From [Pseudomonas] carboxydohydrogena (GTDB lineage Bacteria > Pseudomonadota > Alphaproteobacteria > Rhizobiales > Xanthobacteraceae): a stretch of DNA of 64,000 nucleotides. The notes below the pieces were generated by a model. That model had not been told where the DNA came from. It searched no databases and saw only the letters and a list, made by a program, of their open reading frames with translations. The DNA is taken from the NCBI RefSeq assembly GCF_029030725.1, contig NZ_CP113162.1:1362501-1426500 (forward strand), written 5' to 3'. Numbering within the stretch: position 1 is the stretch's first letter; every line of letters starts with the position of its first letter. This document shows, piece by piece, positions 18,351 through 26,981 of this stretch. A program made the position numbers and the translations under genes.

Positions 18351-19585
18351 GCCGGCGTTTCCGCAAACCCCTCGAAAAGAAATCGGTGCGCGAGGCCAGG
18401 AAGGGCGAGAAGCGGGGCGAGAAGCGCGGCAAGCCGCCTTTCGCCAAGAAAGCTTCGGACAAGCGCGGCCCGGCACAGCGCGCATTCGAGAAGACGGACG
18501 CTCGGTTCGGCGATCAAAAGCCGCGTCGTCCGGCGAAGCCTGCAAACGAGGCATTTCCCGAAGTTCGTGAGGAGAAACCTGCTGCGCCCTTGCCGACCAA
18601 GGTGCAGACTGTCGTTGTCACCGCCGACGAGAACAACATGCGGGTCGATCGCTTTCTCGAAGCGCGGTTTCCGGGGCTGTCGTTCTCCCATATCCAGCGC
18701 ATCGTCCGGAAAGGCGAGTTGCGCGTCAACGGCAAGCGCGCCGACAGCAAGGACCGTCTTGAGGAAGGCCAGAGCGTACGCATTCCGCCGCTCAAGCTCG
18801 ACGCGCCGAAGACCGGTGGCAACCTTTCCGAAGCCGCCACCAAGACGCTCGAAGAATTGCGCAAGATGATCCTGTTCGAGGATGCCGACGTCATGGTGCT
18901 GAACAAGCCCGCAGGCTTGGCCGTGCAGGGCGGCTCCGGGCTGTCGCGTCATGTCGATGGCATGCTGGAGGTGATGCGCGATGCCAAGGGCCAGCGGCCG
19001 CGCCTCGTGCATCGGCTTGATCGCGAAACTTCCGGCTGCCTCCTGATTGCCAAGACGCGCTTTGCCGCATCGGTGCTGACCGGCTCGTTCCGTCATCGCT
19101 CGGCGCGCAAGATTTACTGGGCGCTGGTCGCGGGCGTACCGAAGCCGAAGCAGGGCCGAATCTCGACCTATCTCGCCAAGGAAGAGAACGAGGAAGATTC
19201 GATCATGCGCATCGCGGAGCATGGCGACGAGGGCGCGGCCCATGCCGTGACTTATTACGCGGTGGTCGAGGCCTCCGCCCAGAAGCTCGCCTGGGTGTCG
19301 CTCAAACCGGTCACAGGCCGCACGCATCAGTTGCGCGCGCACATGGCGCATATCGATCACGCCATCGTCGGCGATCCGAAATATTTCAACAAGGAGAACT
19401 GGCAGCTTCCCGGCGGGTTGCAGAAGCGGCTGCATCTTCTGGCGCGCCGCATCGTCATCCCGCATCCGCGCGGCGGGGTGATCGACGTCACCGCGCCGTT
19501 GCCGCCGCATATGCTGCAATCGTGGAATCTGCTCGGGTTAGAAGCCGACAGGTTCGATCCAATCGTGGATGCGCCGGAAGAATAG
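18347..19585 (+). CDS. RluC/RluD family 23S rRNA pseudouridine synthase
   Basis: A 412-residue enzyme that isomerises uridine to pseudouridine in 23S rRNA. It has a basic N-terminal extension of about 85 residues rich in Lys and Arg, an S4 RNA-binding domain (about 97-147: MRVDRFLEARFPGLSFSHIQ onward) and the catalytic domain with HRLDRETSG (222-230; catalytic Asp225). KPVTGRTHQLRAHMAHIDHAIVGD is also diagnostic. RluC and RluD cannot be separated by eye. It is coupled to rarA by a 4-base overlap. Confidence 0.93.
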   Translation: MSRRFRKPLEKKSVREARKGEKRGEKRGKPPFAKKASDKRGPAQRAFEKTDARFGDQKPRRPAKPANEAFPEVREEKPAAPLPTKVQTVVVTADENNMRVDRFLEARFPGLSFSHIQRIVRKGELRVNGKRADSKDRLEEGQSVRIPPLKLDAPKTGGNLSEAATKTLEELRKMILFEDADVMVLNKPAGLAVQGGSGLSRHVDGMLEVMRDAKGQRPRLVHRLDRETSGCLLIAKTRFAASVLTGSFRHRSARKIYWALVAGVPKPKQGRISTYLAKEENEEDSIMRIAEHGDEGAAHAVTYYAVVEASAQKLAWVSLKPVTGRTHQLRAHMAHIDHAIVGDPKYFNKENWQLPGGLQKRLHLLARRIVIPHPRGGVIDVTAPLPPHMLQSWNLLGLEADRFDPIVDAPEE

Positions 19586-19593
19586 GGTGTTCC

Positions 19594-19953
19594 ATGCGCA
19601 AGCTGGTTGCCATCTGCCTGCTGTGCGTCGCGCCGCTCGGCGCAACGGCATTCGCGCAGGTTTACACCACGCCCGGCGGCAGGGCGGTGCTTCCGCCGCC
19701 ACCGGCTCCGCCGCCGCCACCGGCCATCACGGTGCCGCAGGTGCCGACCATGAATTCGCCGCCGCCGTTCGCTTTGCAGAACACGACGCCCGGCTATGTG
19801 CACGAAGGCAAGCCGCCAGCGCAGGTGCTTAAGCCGCAAAGGCGGGAGTCGTTCGACCGACGCATCTCGCGCTGCCTCGATGAAGGTGCGGCGATGGGGC
19901 TCGGTCCCGGCGAGCGTTCGGCCTATTCCCGCAATTGCGCCCACCAGCGATAG
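19594..19953 (+). CDS. Secreted proline-rich hypothetical protein
   Basis: A 119-residue protein. Residues 1-21 (MRKLVAICLLCVAPLGATAFA) are a Sec signal peptide. A proline-rich linker follows (PPPPAPPPPPA), then a C-terminal part with two Cys (SRCLDEGAAMG, SRNCAHQR) that could form a disulphide. It lies 8 bases after the pseudouridine synthase and 14 before the ATP12-like gene, in one operon. No family was recognised. Confidence 0.75.
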   Translation: MRKLVAICLLCVAPLGATAFAQVYTTPGGRAVLPPPPAPPPPPAITVPQVPTMNSPPPFALQNTTPGYVHEGKPPAQVLKPQRRESFDRRISRCLDEGAAMGLGPGERSAYSRNCAHQR

Positions 19954-19967
19954 AAAGACGTTTTCAG

Positions 19968-20744
19968 ATGCGTGAACTGTTCGACGAGGCCCACGGCCAT
20001 TCGCCGCTCGATCCGCGAGAGGCCTCGCGCAAATCCTCGACCACGCCATTGCGCAAGCGCTTCTACGAGAGCGCGGGCGTTGCCGAAACGCCGGAGGGTT
20101 TCGCCGTCACGCTCGATGGCAAGCAGGTGCGCACGCCCGGCAAACGGATGCTTGCCGCTCCCGTGCGCGAGGTGGCCGAGGCGATAGCGGCGGAGTGGGG
20201 CGCGCAGGTTGACGTGATCGACCCCATGTCGATGCCGGTGACGCGGCTCGCCAACAGCACCATCGACGGCGTTGCCAACGATGTCGCGGCGGTGCGCGAC
20301 GACATCGCGAAATATTTCGACACCGATCTCTTGTTCTATCGCGCGAGCTTTCCCGAGGAACTCATTGCCCGGCAAGCCGAACATTGGGACCCGGTGCTGC
20401 GCTGGCTGGCGGATGAATTGGGCGCGCATTTCATCCTCGCCGAGGGTGTGATGCATGTGAAGCAACCGGATAAAGCCGTTCAAGCGGTGCGTCAGGCTCT
20501 GCCCGAAACTCCCTGGGCGGTCGCTGCAATGCATGTGGTGACGACGATCACCGGCTCGGCGCTGCTTGCGCTGGCGTTGTATCGCAAGGCGCTGACGCCG
20601 GATCAGGTCTGGGCGGCGGCGCATGTCGATGAGGACTGGAACAGCCAGCAATGGGGCGCGGACGACGAAGTCATGCAGCGCTGGGCCCAGCGGCGGCGCG
20701 ATTTCGATGCCGCCGTGAAAGTACTGGCGGCGGTTCCGCGCTAG
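19968..20744 (+). CDS. ATP12 family chaperone (F1-ATPase assembly)
   Basis: A 258-residue homologue of mitochondrial Atp12, which binds the F1 alpha subunit during ATP synthase assembly. Recognisable segments are RKRFYESAGVAETPEGFAVTLDGKQVRTPGKR, AAEWGAQVDVIDPMSMPVTRLANSTID, YFDTDLLFYRA and QHWDPVLRW-like EHWDPVLRWLADELGA. Such genes often follow a pseudouridine synthase in alphaproteobacteria. The start at 19968 fits the family. Confidence 0.92.
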   Translation: MRELFDEAHGHSPLDPREASRKSSTTPLRKRFYESAGVAETPEGFAVTLDGKQVRTPGKRMLAAPVREVAEAIAAEWGAQVDVIDPMSMPVTRLANSTIDGVANDVAAVRDDIAKYFDTDLLFYRASFPEELIARQAEHWDPVLRWLADELGAHFILAEGVMHVKQPDKAVQAVRQALPETPWAVAAMHVVTTITGSALLALALYRKALTPDQVWAAAHVDEDWNSQQWGADDEVMQRWAQRRRDFDAAVKVLAAVPR

Positions 20745-20759
20745 TTAACGAGACCTTAA
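20745..20759 (+). promoter_or_regulatory. Perfect CtrA-type box upstream of the FliK-like gene
   Basis: TTAACGAGACCTTAA matches the alphaproteobacterial CtrA consensus TTAA-N7-TTAA exactly. It ends 41 bases before the ATG of the FliK-like gene, in the 56-base gap after the ATP12-like gene. CtrA controls flagellar genes in this class. The match is seen; binding is inferred. Confidence 0.7.
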
Positions 20760-20800
20760 CGACGCGAGGCTAGCGTAGGCGCCGAATTCGCGGAGCGCCC

Positions 20801-22474
20801 ATGGCTATCAGCCTCAATCCGATCACGCCGGTGATTGCCGCCGATGCAGCCTCGCCTTCGGTGACGCTGCAACCCGGCAGCGTGATCGACGCCAAGGTGT
20901 TGCAGGTTCTGGCGAACGATTTCGTCCGCATCGCCGTGGCTTCGCTCGCGATCGAGGTGGCCTCCGAAGTGCCGTTGCAGGCCGGGCAGACGCTGCAACT
21001 CGCCGTGTCGCAGACGCCGGACGGCGTGCGGTTGCAGATCGTGCCGCAGGGCGCCAATACGCCTTCTTCTACGCAACCGGCCACGCTGGTCAGCCCGTCG
21101 ATCGCGCCGAATGCTTCTTTGCCTGCTAGCGATGCTCAGTCGGTCTCCGTCACCCGGCCGCTGACGCCGCTCGAGGTGGTGGCAGTCGCCAAGGCGTTGC
21201 AGTCCGCCGCGGGGCAGCAGGGCAGCCTGTCGCCGCTGTTCGCCAATCTCACGGTGGCGGCGACATCCGATCAGGTGCCGCAGGTGTTGCAGCAGGCCGC
21301 GAGTTCGCTGCTGGCGGGCCGCCCGGCGTTGACTGAAAATCTGAGCGGCGACGATATCGCGACCGCGTTCCGGCAATCCGGTCTGTTCCACGAACAATCG
21401 CAGACACAGGCGACGGCAGCGCCAGCCGCTGTCTCAACGAATGCAGCCGCTGCGCCGGATCTCAAGGCCGCGCTGATCGTGTTCAGGCAGATTCTCGGCT
21501 CATGGCTTGGCGGCGCTGCGCAGCCGCCGTCCGATGAAGCCGCCGCGCCGGGGCAATTCGCGCAGCAGGGGCAGGCGCGCGCGCAGGCCGAGATCGCCGC
21601 GCCTTCGATCGCGCCCGCGGCGGCTCCGGCGGCGGAAGCTGAGGAGATCATGCTGCCCGGTGCGGTGGTTTCGGTGAAGGGTGAGGTTGAGGTCGAGGAT
21701 CTCGGCGATCCCTTCGTCGCCATGCGGGCCGCTTCATCCGCGCTTCCCGGCAAGGATGGCGTGGCCATGACGAACGATCCCTTGCAGATGATCCTGCGCG
21801 CGTTTCCGAAAGGCGTGCAGGATGCGGTGATGTCCCAGCTCGCGGAGGAGGGCGTGTCGCTCGCACAATCCGCAGCGGCGGGCCATGCCGCCTCTGCGGA
21901 TGCCGATGGCGTGCCTCCGCCGTTCCGGGGCGCCGCGACATCGGCGCAACCCGCCGTGCCGCCGACAATCGATCATCGCACGCCGCCCGATGCGGTGGCG
22001 CATCGTCTGCTCGACGACACCGATGCCGCTCTCGCGCGCCAGACTTTGTTGCAGATCGCGTCGTTGCCGGATCAGGCGGCGCACGCCAAATTCGATCCGA
22101 CGGCGCGCTGGAATTTCGAGGTGCCTTTCGCAACCCCGCAGGGCACGGCGGTAGCGCAATTTGAAATCTCGCGCGATGGTGGCGGTGAGAATGCGTCCAC
22201 GGAAGCGCCGGGCCGGGTCTGGCGCGCGCGTTTTTCCATCGATCTCGAACCGGCGGGCCCGGTGCATGCGCAGGTGTCGCTCGCCGGAGAGCGCACGTCG
22301 GTGCGGATGTGGGCAGAGCGCGGCACGACCGCCGCGCGGCTGCGCGCCGAAGCGCCGCAACTCTCGCAGGCTCTGCGCGAAGCGGAACTGACGCCGGGCG
22401 ATATTGTGATCGGCAACGGCGTGCCGCCCGCGCCCTCCGCGCCGAGCGGGCATTTTCTGGATCGCGCGCTATGA
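20801..22474 (+). CDS. fliK: Flagellar hook-length control protein FliK-like
   Basis: A 557-residue protein with a long Ala/Gln/Pro-rich low-complexity middle and a C-terminal Flg_hook domain (about residues 425-540: [22 protein letters not shown], then [21 protein letters not shown] and [21 protein letters not shown]). FliK measures the hook and flips the export gate from hook to filament. ATG 20801 follows GGAG by 5 bases. It overlaps the next gene, a FlhB C-terminal domain, by 4 bases; FliK acts on exactly that domain, which supports the call. A perfect CtrA box lies upstream. It could be a paralogue of a main fliK elsewhere. Confidence 0.82.
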   Translation: MAISLNPITPVIAADAASPSVTLQPGSVIDAKVLQVLANDFVRIAVASLAIEVASEVPLQAGQTLQLAVSQTPDGVRLQIVPQGANTPSSTQPATLVSPSIAPNASLPASDAQSVSVTRPLTPLEVVAVAKALQSAAGQQGSLSPLFANLTVAATSDQVPQVLQQAASSLLAGRPALTENLSGDDIATAFRQSGLFHEQSQTQATAAPAAVSTNAAAAPDLKAALIVFRQILGSWLGGAAQPPSDEAAAPGQFAQQGQARAQAEIAAPSIAPAAAPAAEAEEIMLPGAVVSVKGEVEVEDLGDPFVAMRAASSALPGKDGVAMTNDPLQMILRAFPKGVQDAVMSQLAEEGVSLAQSAAAGHAASADADGVPPPFRGAATSAQPAVPPTIDHRTPPDAVAHRLLDDTDAALARQTLLQIASLPDQAAHAKFDPTARWNFEVPFATPQGTAVAQFEISRDGGGENASTEAPGRVWRARFSIDLEPAGPVHAQVSLAGERTSVRMWAERGTTAARLRAEAPQLSQALREAELTPGDIVIGNGVPPAPSAPSGHFLDRAL

Positions 22475-22746
22475 CGACGAGCACCACCCCGATCCAGAAC
22501 ACGCTTGCGGTTGCGCTGCATTACGATCGCAAGGGCGCGCCGCGCGTCGTCGCCAAGGGCAAGGGCGAGATCGCGAAGAAGATCGTCGAGGTCGCGAGCG
22601 AGCATGGGGTCGCCATTCAGGAGAACGAGGTTCTCGCGGGCGCGCTCTCCAATGTCGAGATCGGCGACGAGATTCCGGCCGAACTCTACAGGGCGGTGGC
22701 GGAAGTCCTGATCTTTGTCATGCGACTGTCGGGAAAAATTCGTTAG
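22471..22746 (+). CDS. Free-standing FlhB cytoplasmic C-terminal domain protein (FlhX/EscU-type switch)
   Basis: A 91-residue protein that matches only the soluble C-terminal part of Flh[71 protein letters not shown]. There are no membrane segments. The autocleavage motif NPTH is replaced by QNTL, so it cannot self-cleave. It resembles the fragment left after FlhB cleavage. It is coupled to the FliK-like gene by ATGA. It may substitute for, or compete with, the FlhB C-terminal domain during the export switch. Confidence 0.88.
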   Translation: MTTSTTPIQNTLAVALHYDRKGAPRVVAKGKGEIAKKIVEVASEHGVAIQENEVLAGALSNVEIGDEIPAELYRAVAEVLIFVMRLSGKIR

Positions 22747-22783
22747 AAATCGATCCATCAGAATTGAAACGGGTTTCTTCTCC

Positions 22784-22806
22784 GTCATTCCCGTGAAAGC
22801 GGGAAT
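22784..22806. repeat. REP-like palindrome
   Basis: ATTCCCG (22787-22793) pairs with CGGGAAT (22800-22806) in a GTCATTCCCGTGAAAGCGGG context, a unit related to the pair after rplQ and of a type dispersed in alphaproteobacterial genomes. It lies in the gap between the FlhB-like gene and the Tat-signal gene. Confidence 0.65.
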
Positions 22807-22938
22807 CCATTCTGGGACGACGAGGATCAAGCGCCAATTCCATGTAACCGGCCACGCATCGGGGGAACCGTTCAATTCAGGTGACGTTCATCCCGTGGCG
22901 GCGAAGCTCGCTGCTGGAGGCAACGAGAGGGATTGACC

Positions 22939-23256
22939 ATGGAAAGACGTGACTTCCTGAAGATTGCTTTGGGTATCGCCGCGGGTGCCGTCGTGACCGC
23001 GAGTGCGGCGCAGGCCATGACGCCAGCGCCATCTCCCTTACCAAACACGCCGCCGCTTCCCGAAGCCGAGGCCAAACCGGCGGTCGCGACGTCGCAGGAT
23101 GTCGAGGATGCCAAGGTGGAGAATGTGCAATGGCGTCATCGCCGCTGGCACCGCCATCACTGGCATCGCCGCCGTCACTGGGGCTGGCGCAGGAGGCATT
23201 GGCGTCACCGGCACTGGCGTCATCGGCATTGGCGCCGCCGTCACTATTATTATTGA
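22939..23256 (+). CDS. Small Tat-exported His/Arg/Trp-rich protein
   Basis: A 105-residue protein with a twin-arginine signal (MERRDFLKIALGIAAGAVVTASAAQA; RRDFLK motif). A short proline-rich linker follows. The C-terminal 40 residues are an array of His, Arg and Trp in WRHRHWRHRHWRR-like repeats ending YYY. I chose ATG 22939, which lies after GAGAGG; an upstream TTG at 22933 is less likely. The His-rich tail may bind metal or nucleic acid or heparin-like polymers; this is inferred from composition. A terminator-like hairpin follows. Confidence 0.78.
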   Translation: MERRDFLKIALGIAAGAVVTASAAQAMTPAPSPLPNTPPLPEAEAKPAVATSQDVEDAKVENVQWRHRRWHRHHWHRRRHWGWRRRHWRHRHWRHRHWRRRHYYY

Positions 23257-23262
23257 GGTGAA

Positions 23263-23283
23263 GGGGCGGGAATTTCCCGCCCC
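23263..23283 (+). terminator. Hairpin after the His-rich gene
   Basis: GGGGCGGGA (23263-23271) pairs with TCCCGCCCC (23275-23283) around a 3-base loop. It lies between convergent genes. The following GATCATTTC is only weakly U-rich, so this is a probable but imperfect terminator. Confidence 0.5.
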
Positions 23284-23300
23284 GATCATTTCAGGGCCGT

Positions 23301-24161
23301 TCAGAGTTTCGGCGACGTCCCGGACGAGGTTTTTTGCGATGTGTTTTTTTCCGCCGCGAGCGCCTCGCTGTCGATCTTCGCGGCGCTTGCGATACGCTTG
23401 AAGTCGATCAGGGTGAAGACGGCCTTGCCGACGCGGTCCTTCGCCCCGCCGGGGGACAATGCAACGTCGAGAAGCGCGTCGCAGTTGGCGCTCTTTGTAT
23501 CTCTGGCAAGCTGATCGAGCGATTTCTCCGGCTCGGCCTGAGCATGCTTCAGCACCGCGACGCAACTGCCACGACCGTTTGAATCATTGAGCGCAACGGC
23601 GGCCTTCGGATTGATCGGGTCGTTGAGCGCGGTCACGGCCCCCTCGGGCGTATACTTCTGCTTCACCGAGACGATTTTTCCACCCTTGTAGAAATAATAC
23701 AGCCGGCCGTCTCCGATCGCGGTGGGCTTGCCGTATTTCTCGGTCACGCGCTGGATCATCTCCTGCTGCGTGGGCTGCTTGTCCCTGGCGAAGCCGAGAT
23801 CGCGGGCGATGTAATAGGCGAAATTGCCGCTCGCGGGCGAGGTGAAGTGCGCCTCCATCGATTCCGCGCCATGGTCCTTGCTGGCGGGGGTATCGAATCT
23901 CATCAACGTGGCATAGGTCACGCCGGTGCTGCCGAACCTCTGCTGGGTGGCCTGCGGTTTGGCGTTCGGGAAATCCTTCAGATAGGCCTCGAACGCGCCG
24001 CCGACCTTCGCGGCGTCGTCGCTGCTGGAAATGCCGATGATATCGGGACGCAGTTTTCCGGAAAACGCGGTGTCCGGCGTTTTCGGCTTGATGTCATAGG
24101 CCATCGCCATGGAGGCCGCCGAGATCAGCGCCACACCCGCCAGCATCAATGATCGCAACAT
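23301..24161 (-). CDS. Exported hypothetical protein
   Basis: A 286-residue protein with a signal peptide (MLRSLMLAGVALISAASMAMA, cleaved before YDIKP). I chose ATG at 24161 because it begins exactly at the signal peptide; an upstream in-frame ATG would add 28 residues and hide it. The mature part has no membrane segments. Blocks include GKLRPDIIGISSSDDAAKVGGAFEAYLKDFP and YYIARDLGFARDKQPTQQEMIQRVTEKYGKP. No family recognised. It is probably periplasmic. Confidence 0.75.
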   Translation of the reverse strand: MLRSLMLAGVALISAASMAMAYDIKPKTPDTAFSGKLRPDIIGISSSDDAAKVGGAFEAYLKDFPNAKPQATQQRFGSTGVTYATLMRFDTPASKDHGAESMEAHFTSPASGNFAYYIARDLGFARDKQPTQQEMIQRVTEKYGKPTAIGDGRLYYFYKGGKIVSVKQKYTPEGAVTALNDPINPKAAVALNDSNGRGSCVAVLKHAQAEPEKSLDQLARDTKSANCDALLDVALSPGGAKDRVGKAVFTLIDFKRIASAAKIDSEALAAEKNTSQKTSSGTSPKL

Positions 24162-24280
24162 GAATCGCCCCAGTCCTGAAAGCCTTCCAAAAGCGCAGCG
24201 ATTACGCCGAATCTTGCTGGCGGATGTCAACTGCGCATTCGCCATGATATAGCTCGGACAGACAGGGAGAGAGCACCGGA

Positions 24281-25102
24281 ATGCCGATGTCGCTGGACCG
24301 CAAACGCACCATTTTCCGCCGTCTGCATGACAGCGGCTGTTTCGTTCTGCCCAATCCCTGGGATGTCGGCAGCGCCCGGCTGTTCGCCGCGATGGGTTTC
24401 AAGGCGCTCGCCTCCACCAGCTCCGGTTATGCGTGGTCGCAGGGACGGCCGGACAACAAGGTGACCTGCGAGGACGTCTTGTCGCATCTGTCGGTGCTGT
24501 GCGCGGCGACCGACCTGCCGGTGAACGCGGATTTCGAGAGCGGATTTGCCGAAACGCCGCAAGGGGTAGCCACCAATGTCCGCCGCTGCATCGAGACCGG
24601 CGTGGCCGGTCTCTCCATCGAAGATGCGACCGGCGATGCCCGCCAGCCGCTTTATGATTTTCATGAAGCCGTCGAGCGTGTCGTGGCCGCGCGCAGCGCC
24701 ATCGACGCCAGCGGGCATGATGTGATGCTGATCGGTCGCTGTGAGGGCTTCCTCACGGGCGAGACCGATCTTGCCAAGGTGATCCGTCGTCTAGTGGCTT
24801 ATTCCGAGGCTGGCGCGGAATGTCTGTATGCGCCCGGTGTCACCAAACGGGAGCAAGTCGCCGAAGTGGTGAAGGCGGTTGCGCCCAGGCCCGTGAACAT
24901 CCTGATGGGCGCGCCGGGCCTGAGCGTGATGGAACTGGCGGAACTCGGCGTGCGGCGGATCAGCGTCGGCGGTGCGATGGCGCGCGCCGCATGGGGCGCG
25001 GTGCAACGCGCCGCGCATGAAATTCTGGAGAAGGGCGAGTTCGGCGAGTTCGCCCATGCCGCGAAGTACGCCGACCTCAACCGCCTGTTCGACGAAAAAT
25101 AG
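24281..25102 (+). CDS. Isocitrate lyase/phosphoenolpyruvate mutase family protein
   Basis: A 273-residue TIM-barrel enzyme of the PEP mutase/isocitrate lyase superfamily (COG2513). It starts MPMSLDRKRTIFRRLHDSGCFVLPNPWDVGSARLF; MSLDRK at 24287 is an alternative start. NADFESGFA (metal-binding loop), LSIEDATGD and MLIGRCEGFL fit the family. Members cleave or isomerise 2-oxo or hydroxy acids (oxaloacetate decarboxylase, methylisocitrate lyase, phosphonate enzymes). The substrate is not determined. Carboxylate transport genes lie downstream, which fits organic-acid metabolism. Confidence 0.85.
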   Translation: MPMSLDRKRTIFRRLHDSGCFVLPNPWDVGSARLFAAMGFKALASTSSGYAWSQGRPDNKVTCEDVLSHLSVLCAATDLPVNADFESGFAETPQGVATNVRRCIETGVAGLSIEDATGDARQPLYDFHEAVERVVAARSAIDASGHDVMLIGRCEGFLTGETDLAKVIRRLVAYSEAGAECLYAPGVTKREQVAEVVKAVAPRPVNILMGAPGLSVMELAELGVRRISVGGAMARAAWGAVQRAAHEILEKGEFGEFAHAAKYADLNRLFDEK

Positions 25103-25128
25103 ACCCCGCCCCGGATGGGGCGGGGGTC
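25095..25128 (-). terminator. Terminator of the minus-strand gene at 25135
   Basis: On the minus strand AGACCCCCGCCCC pairs with GGGGCGGGGTCT (one bulge), followed by ATTTTT (complement of 25095-25100). It overlaps the stop codon of the plus-strand lyase gene, so convergent transcription shares this hairpin. Confidence 0.75.
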
Positions 25129-25134
25129 TGGTGG

Positions 25135-25542
25135 TTACTCGCTGCCCGATTCACCGGCAGGTCCATTGCTGCCGGGCGCGGCATTACCCGGCGACGGGCT
25201 GGCCGCTGGCGGCGGCATGGTCTGAGGCGCCGGGGCAGGCGCCGAGCCCGTGGTCTGGCCCGGATTGCTGTTCGGAGACATCTTGCCTGGTGACGTCGTG
25301 CCGCTGGCTGTCGTCTGGGCCGGCGGATTGCTGGCGGAGTCGGTCGGCGAGGTGCTGTTCAATCCGTAAAGCACGACGCCGAGGATCGCGAGAACGGCAA
25401 TGGCGAACAATGCAATTCGGCTGCCGCCCGCAGAGCCTTCCGCGAGTTCCGGATCGGCCTGCAATTCGTTGTCCAGTGTCTGACGGCGGCGCCATTCCTC
25501 CTGATTCCGCGCCAGATCGTTCGGATCCCGGTCAACAATCAT
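25135..25542 (-). CDS. Single-pass membrane hypothetical protein with Pro/Ser/Gly tail
   Basis: A 135-residue protein. Residues 1-40 are polar and cytoplasmic (MIVDRDPNDLARNQEEWRRRQTLDNEL). One membrane segment follows at about 43-60 (IALFAIAVLAILGVVLYGL). The remaining 75 residues are a low-complexity Pro/Ser/Gly/Ala tail, probably periplasmic and extended, perhaps cell-wall spanning. No family recognised. A good terminator lies after it. Confidence 0.72.
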   Translation of the reverse strand: MIVDRDPNDLARNQEEWRRRQTLDNELQADPELAEGSAGGSRIALFAIAVLAILGVVLYGLNSTSPTDSASNPPAQTTASGTTSPGKMSPNSNPGQTTGSAPAPAPQTMPPPAASPSPGNAAPGSNGPAGESGSE

Positions 25543-25714
25543 GATTCATCTCCCTCGTTGATGACTTGAGAAGGCAACCACGCCGAAGGATGACAGTTCC
25601 TGATATCGTGACCTTTCCACTATTCGGATATGCGCAACCGGCGGGTTCCCCGGCCGTTCAAATGTGCTAACGCTTGGGAACCATCCTTCCTTTTCGAATT
25701 CTGCCGAGATCGCC

Positions 25715-26644
25715 ATGAAACTTACTTCTGCCGCCAGCGGCACGTTCACCATTGCGCCCACGCCGTTCCACGATGACGGCCGGATCGATGAAGGCTCGAT
25801 CGATCGCCTCAGCGATTTCTATGGCGAGGTCGGCTGCGCCGGTGTCACCGTCCTCGGCATTCTGGGCGAAGCGCCGAAGCTCGATGGCGAGGAATCCCTC
25901 GCGGTGGCGTCGCGCTTCATCAAGCGCGCGGGCAACAGGCAGGTGATCGTCGGCGTCTCCGCGCCGGGATTTGCCGCGATGCGTTCGCTCGCGCGCGGCG
26001 CGATGGATGCCGGTGCGGCGGCGGTGATGATCGCGCCGGTGCCGTCGCTGCGCACCGACGACCAGATCGTCACTTATTTCCGTCAGGCGGTTGAGGCGAT
26101 CGGCGGCGACGTGCCATGGGTTTTGCAGGATTATCCGCTGACGCTGTCTGTTGTGATGACGCCTGCCGTCATCAAGCGCATCGTCTCCGAGAACCCGTCC
26201 TGCGTCATGCTCAAGCATGAGGACTGGCCGGGTCTCGAGAAGATCACCGCGCTGCGCAACTTCCAGAAGGACGGATCGCTGCGGCCGCTGTCGATCCTCA
26301 CCGGCAATGGCGGATTGTTCCTCGATTTCGAGATGGAGCGGGGCGCGGACGGCGCGATGACGGGTTATGCGTTCCCCGACATGCTGGTCGATGTCGTGCG
26401 GCTGTCGAAGGACGGCAAGCGCGATGCGGCGCACGATCTGTTCGACGCGCACCTGCCGCTGGTGCGCTACGAGCAGCAGCAGGGCGTGGGTCTTGCGGTG
26501 CGCAAATATGTTCTGAAGAAGCGCGGCCTCTTGGCGTCCGATGCGCAACGCAAGCCGGGATCGAGCCTGACGCCCGCGGCGCGCTCCGAAGTCGATTATC
26601 TGCTGTCGCGGTTGGCGAGGTTCGACAAGCGCGCGGCGCTGTAG
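25715..26644 (+). CDS. Dihydrodipicolinate synthase (DapA)/N-acetylneuraminate lyase family protein
   Basis: A 309-residue class I aldolase-type TIM barrel. Family marks are FTIAPTPFHDDGRID, GILGEAP (48-54, the GxxGE loop), Tyr140 (DYPL) and the Schiff-base Lys167 (VMLKHED). I chose ATG 25715, which gives the usual start; further upstream codons are not typical. This branch is not the housekeeping dapA: it has a different phosphate-loop region and a 35-residue extension. Likely a 2-oxo-acid aldolase or decarboxylating dehydratase of unknown substrate. Confidence 0.85.
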   Translation: MKLTSAASGTFTIAPTPFHDDGRIDEGSIDRLSDFYGEVGCAGVTVLGILGEAPKLDGEESLAVASRFIKRAGNRQVIVGVSAPGFAAMRSLARGAMDAGAAAVMIAPVPSLRTDDQIVTYFRQAVEAIGGDVPWVLQDYPLTLSVVMTPAVIKRIVSENPSCVMLKHEDWPGLEKITALRNFQKDGSLRPLSILTGNGGLFLDFEMERGADGAMTGYAFPDMLVDVVRLSKDGKRDAAHDLFDAHLPLVRYEQQQGVGLAVRKYVLKKRGLLASDAQRKPGSSLTPAARSEVDYLLSRLARFDKRAAL

Positions 26645-26659
26645 GCGGCGAGGCAGCCC

Positions 26660-26857
26660 TCAGGTGTTGAGGTGCTGGCGGATGGCGGCGACCGAAGGGC
26701 CGACCTTCGCGATCGCGTCGGCGAGATCCTGCGGCGAGACGTTGAGCCGGTAGGCCCAATAGCTCGTGGCATCCTTGTCGCTGGTGTCGATCGTGGCGGG
26801 CGCGCGCACGCCGATATTGGCGGCGAGCACATCAGCGACCTTGACGAGATGGATCAT
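26660..26857 (-). CDS. DUF3606 domain-containing small protein
   Basis: A 65-residue protein matching DUF3606: DTSDKDATSYWAYRLNVSPQDLADAIAKVGPSVAAIRQHL. The start at 26857 is set by GGAGG six bases before the ATG on the minus strand; longer starts lack one. Function unknown; such genes are often stress-associated in Rhizobiales. It converges on the DapA-like gene. Confidence 0.85.
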   Translation of the reverse strand: MIHLVKVADVLAANIGVRAPATIDTSDKDATSYWAYRLNVSPQDLADAIAKVGPSVAAIRQHLNT

Positions 26858-26981
26858 GGGCGGCCTCCGCCGGCAGGTTATGCCAGCGGAGCATGTTTCC
26901 GAACCCCGAATTGACGGTGGCGTTAAGGAACCGTTGCGCCTTTGCCCGAGGTTTATGGTTTGGTTCACGCCTGAGGTGCAA

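Noticed and set aside
26923-26937. A further CtrA-like sequence before the DUF3606 gene
   Set aside because: On the minus strand it reads GCAA-N7-TTAA, with the first half not matching, so it is too weak to report.
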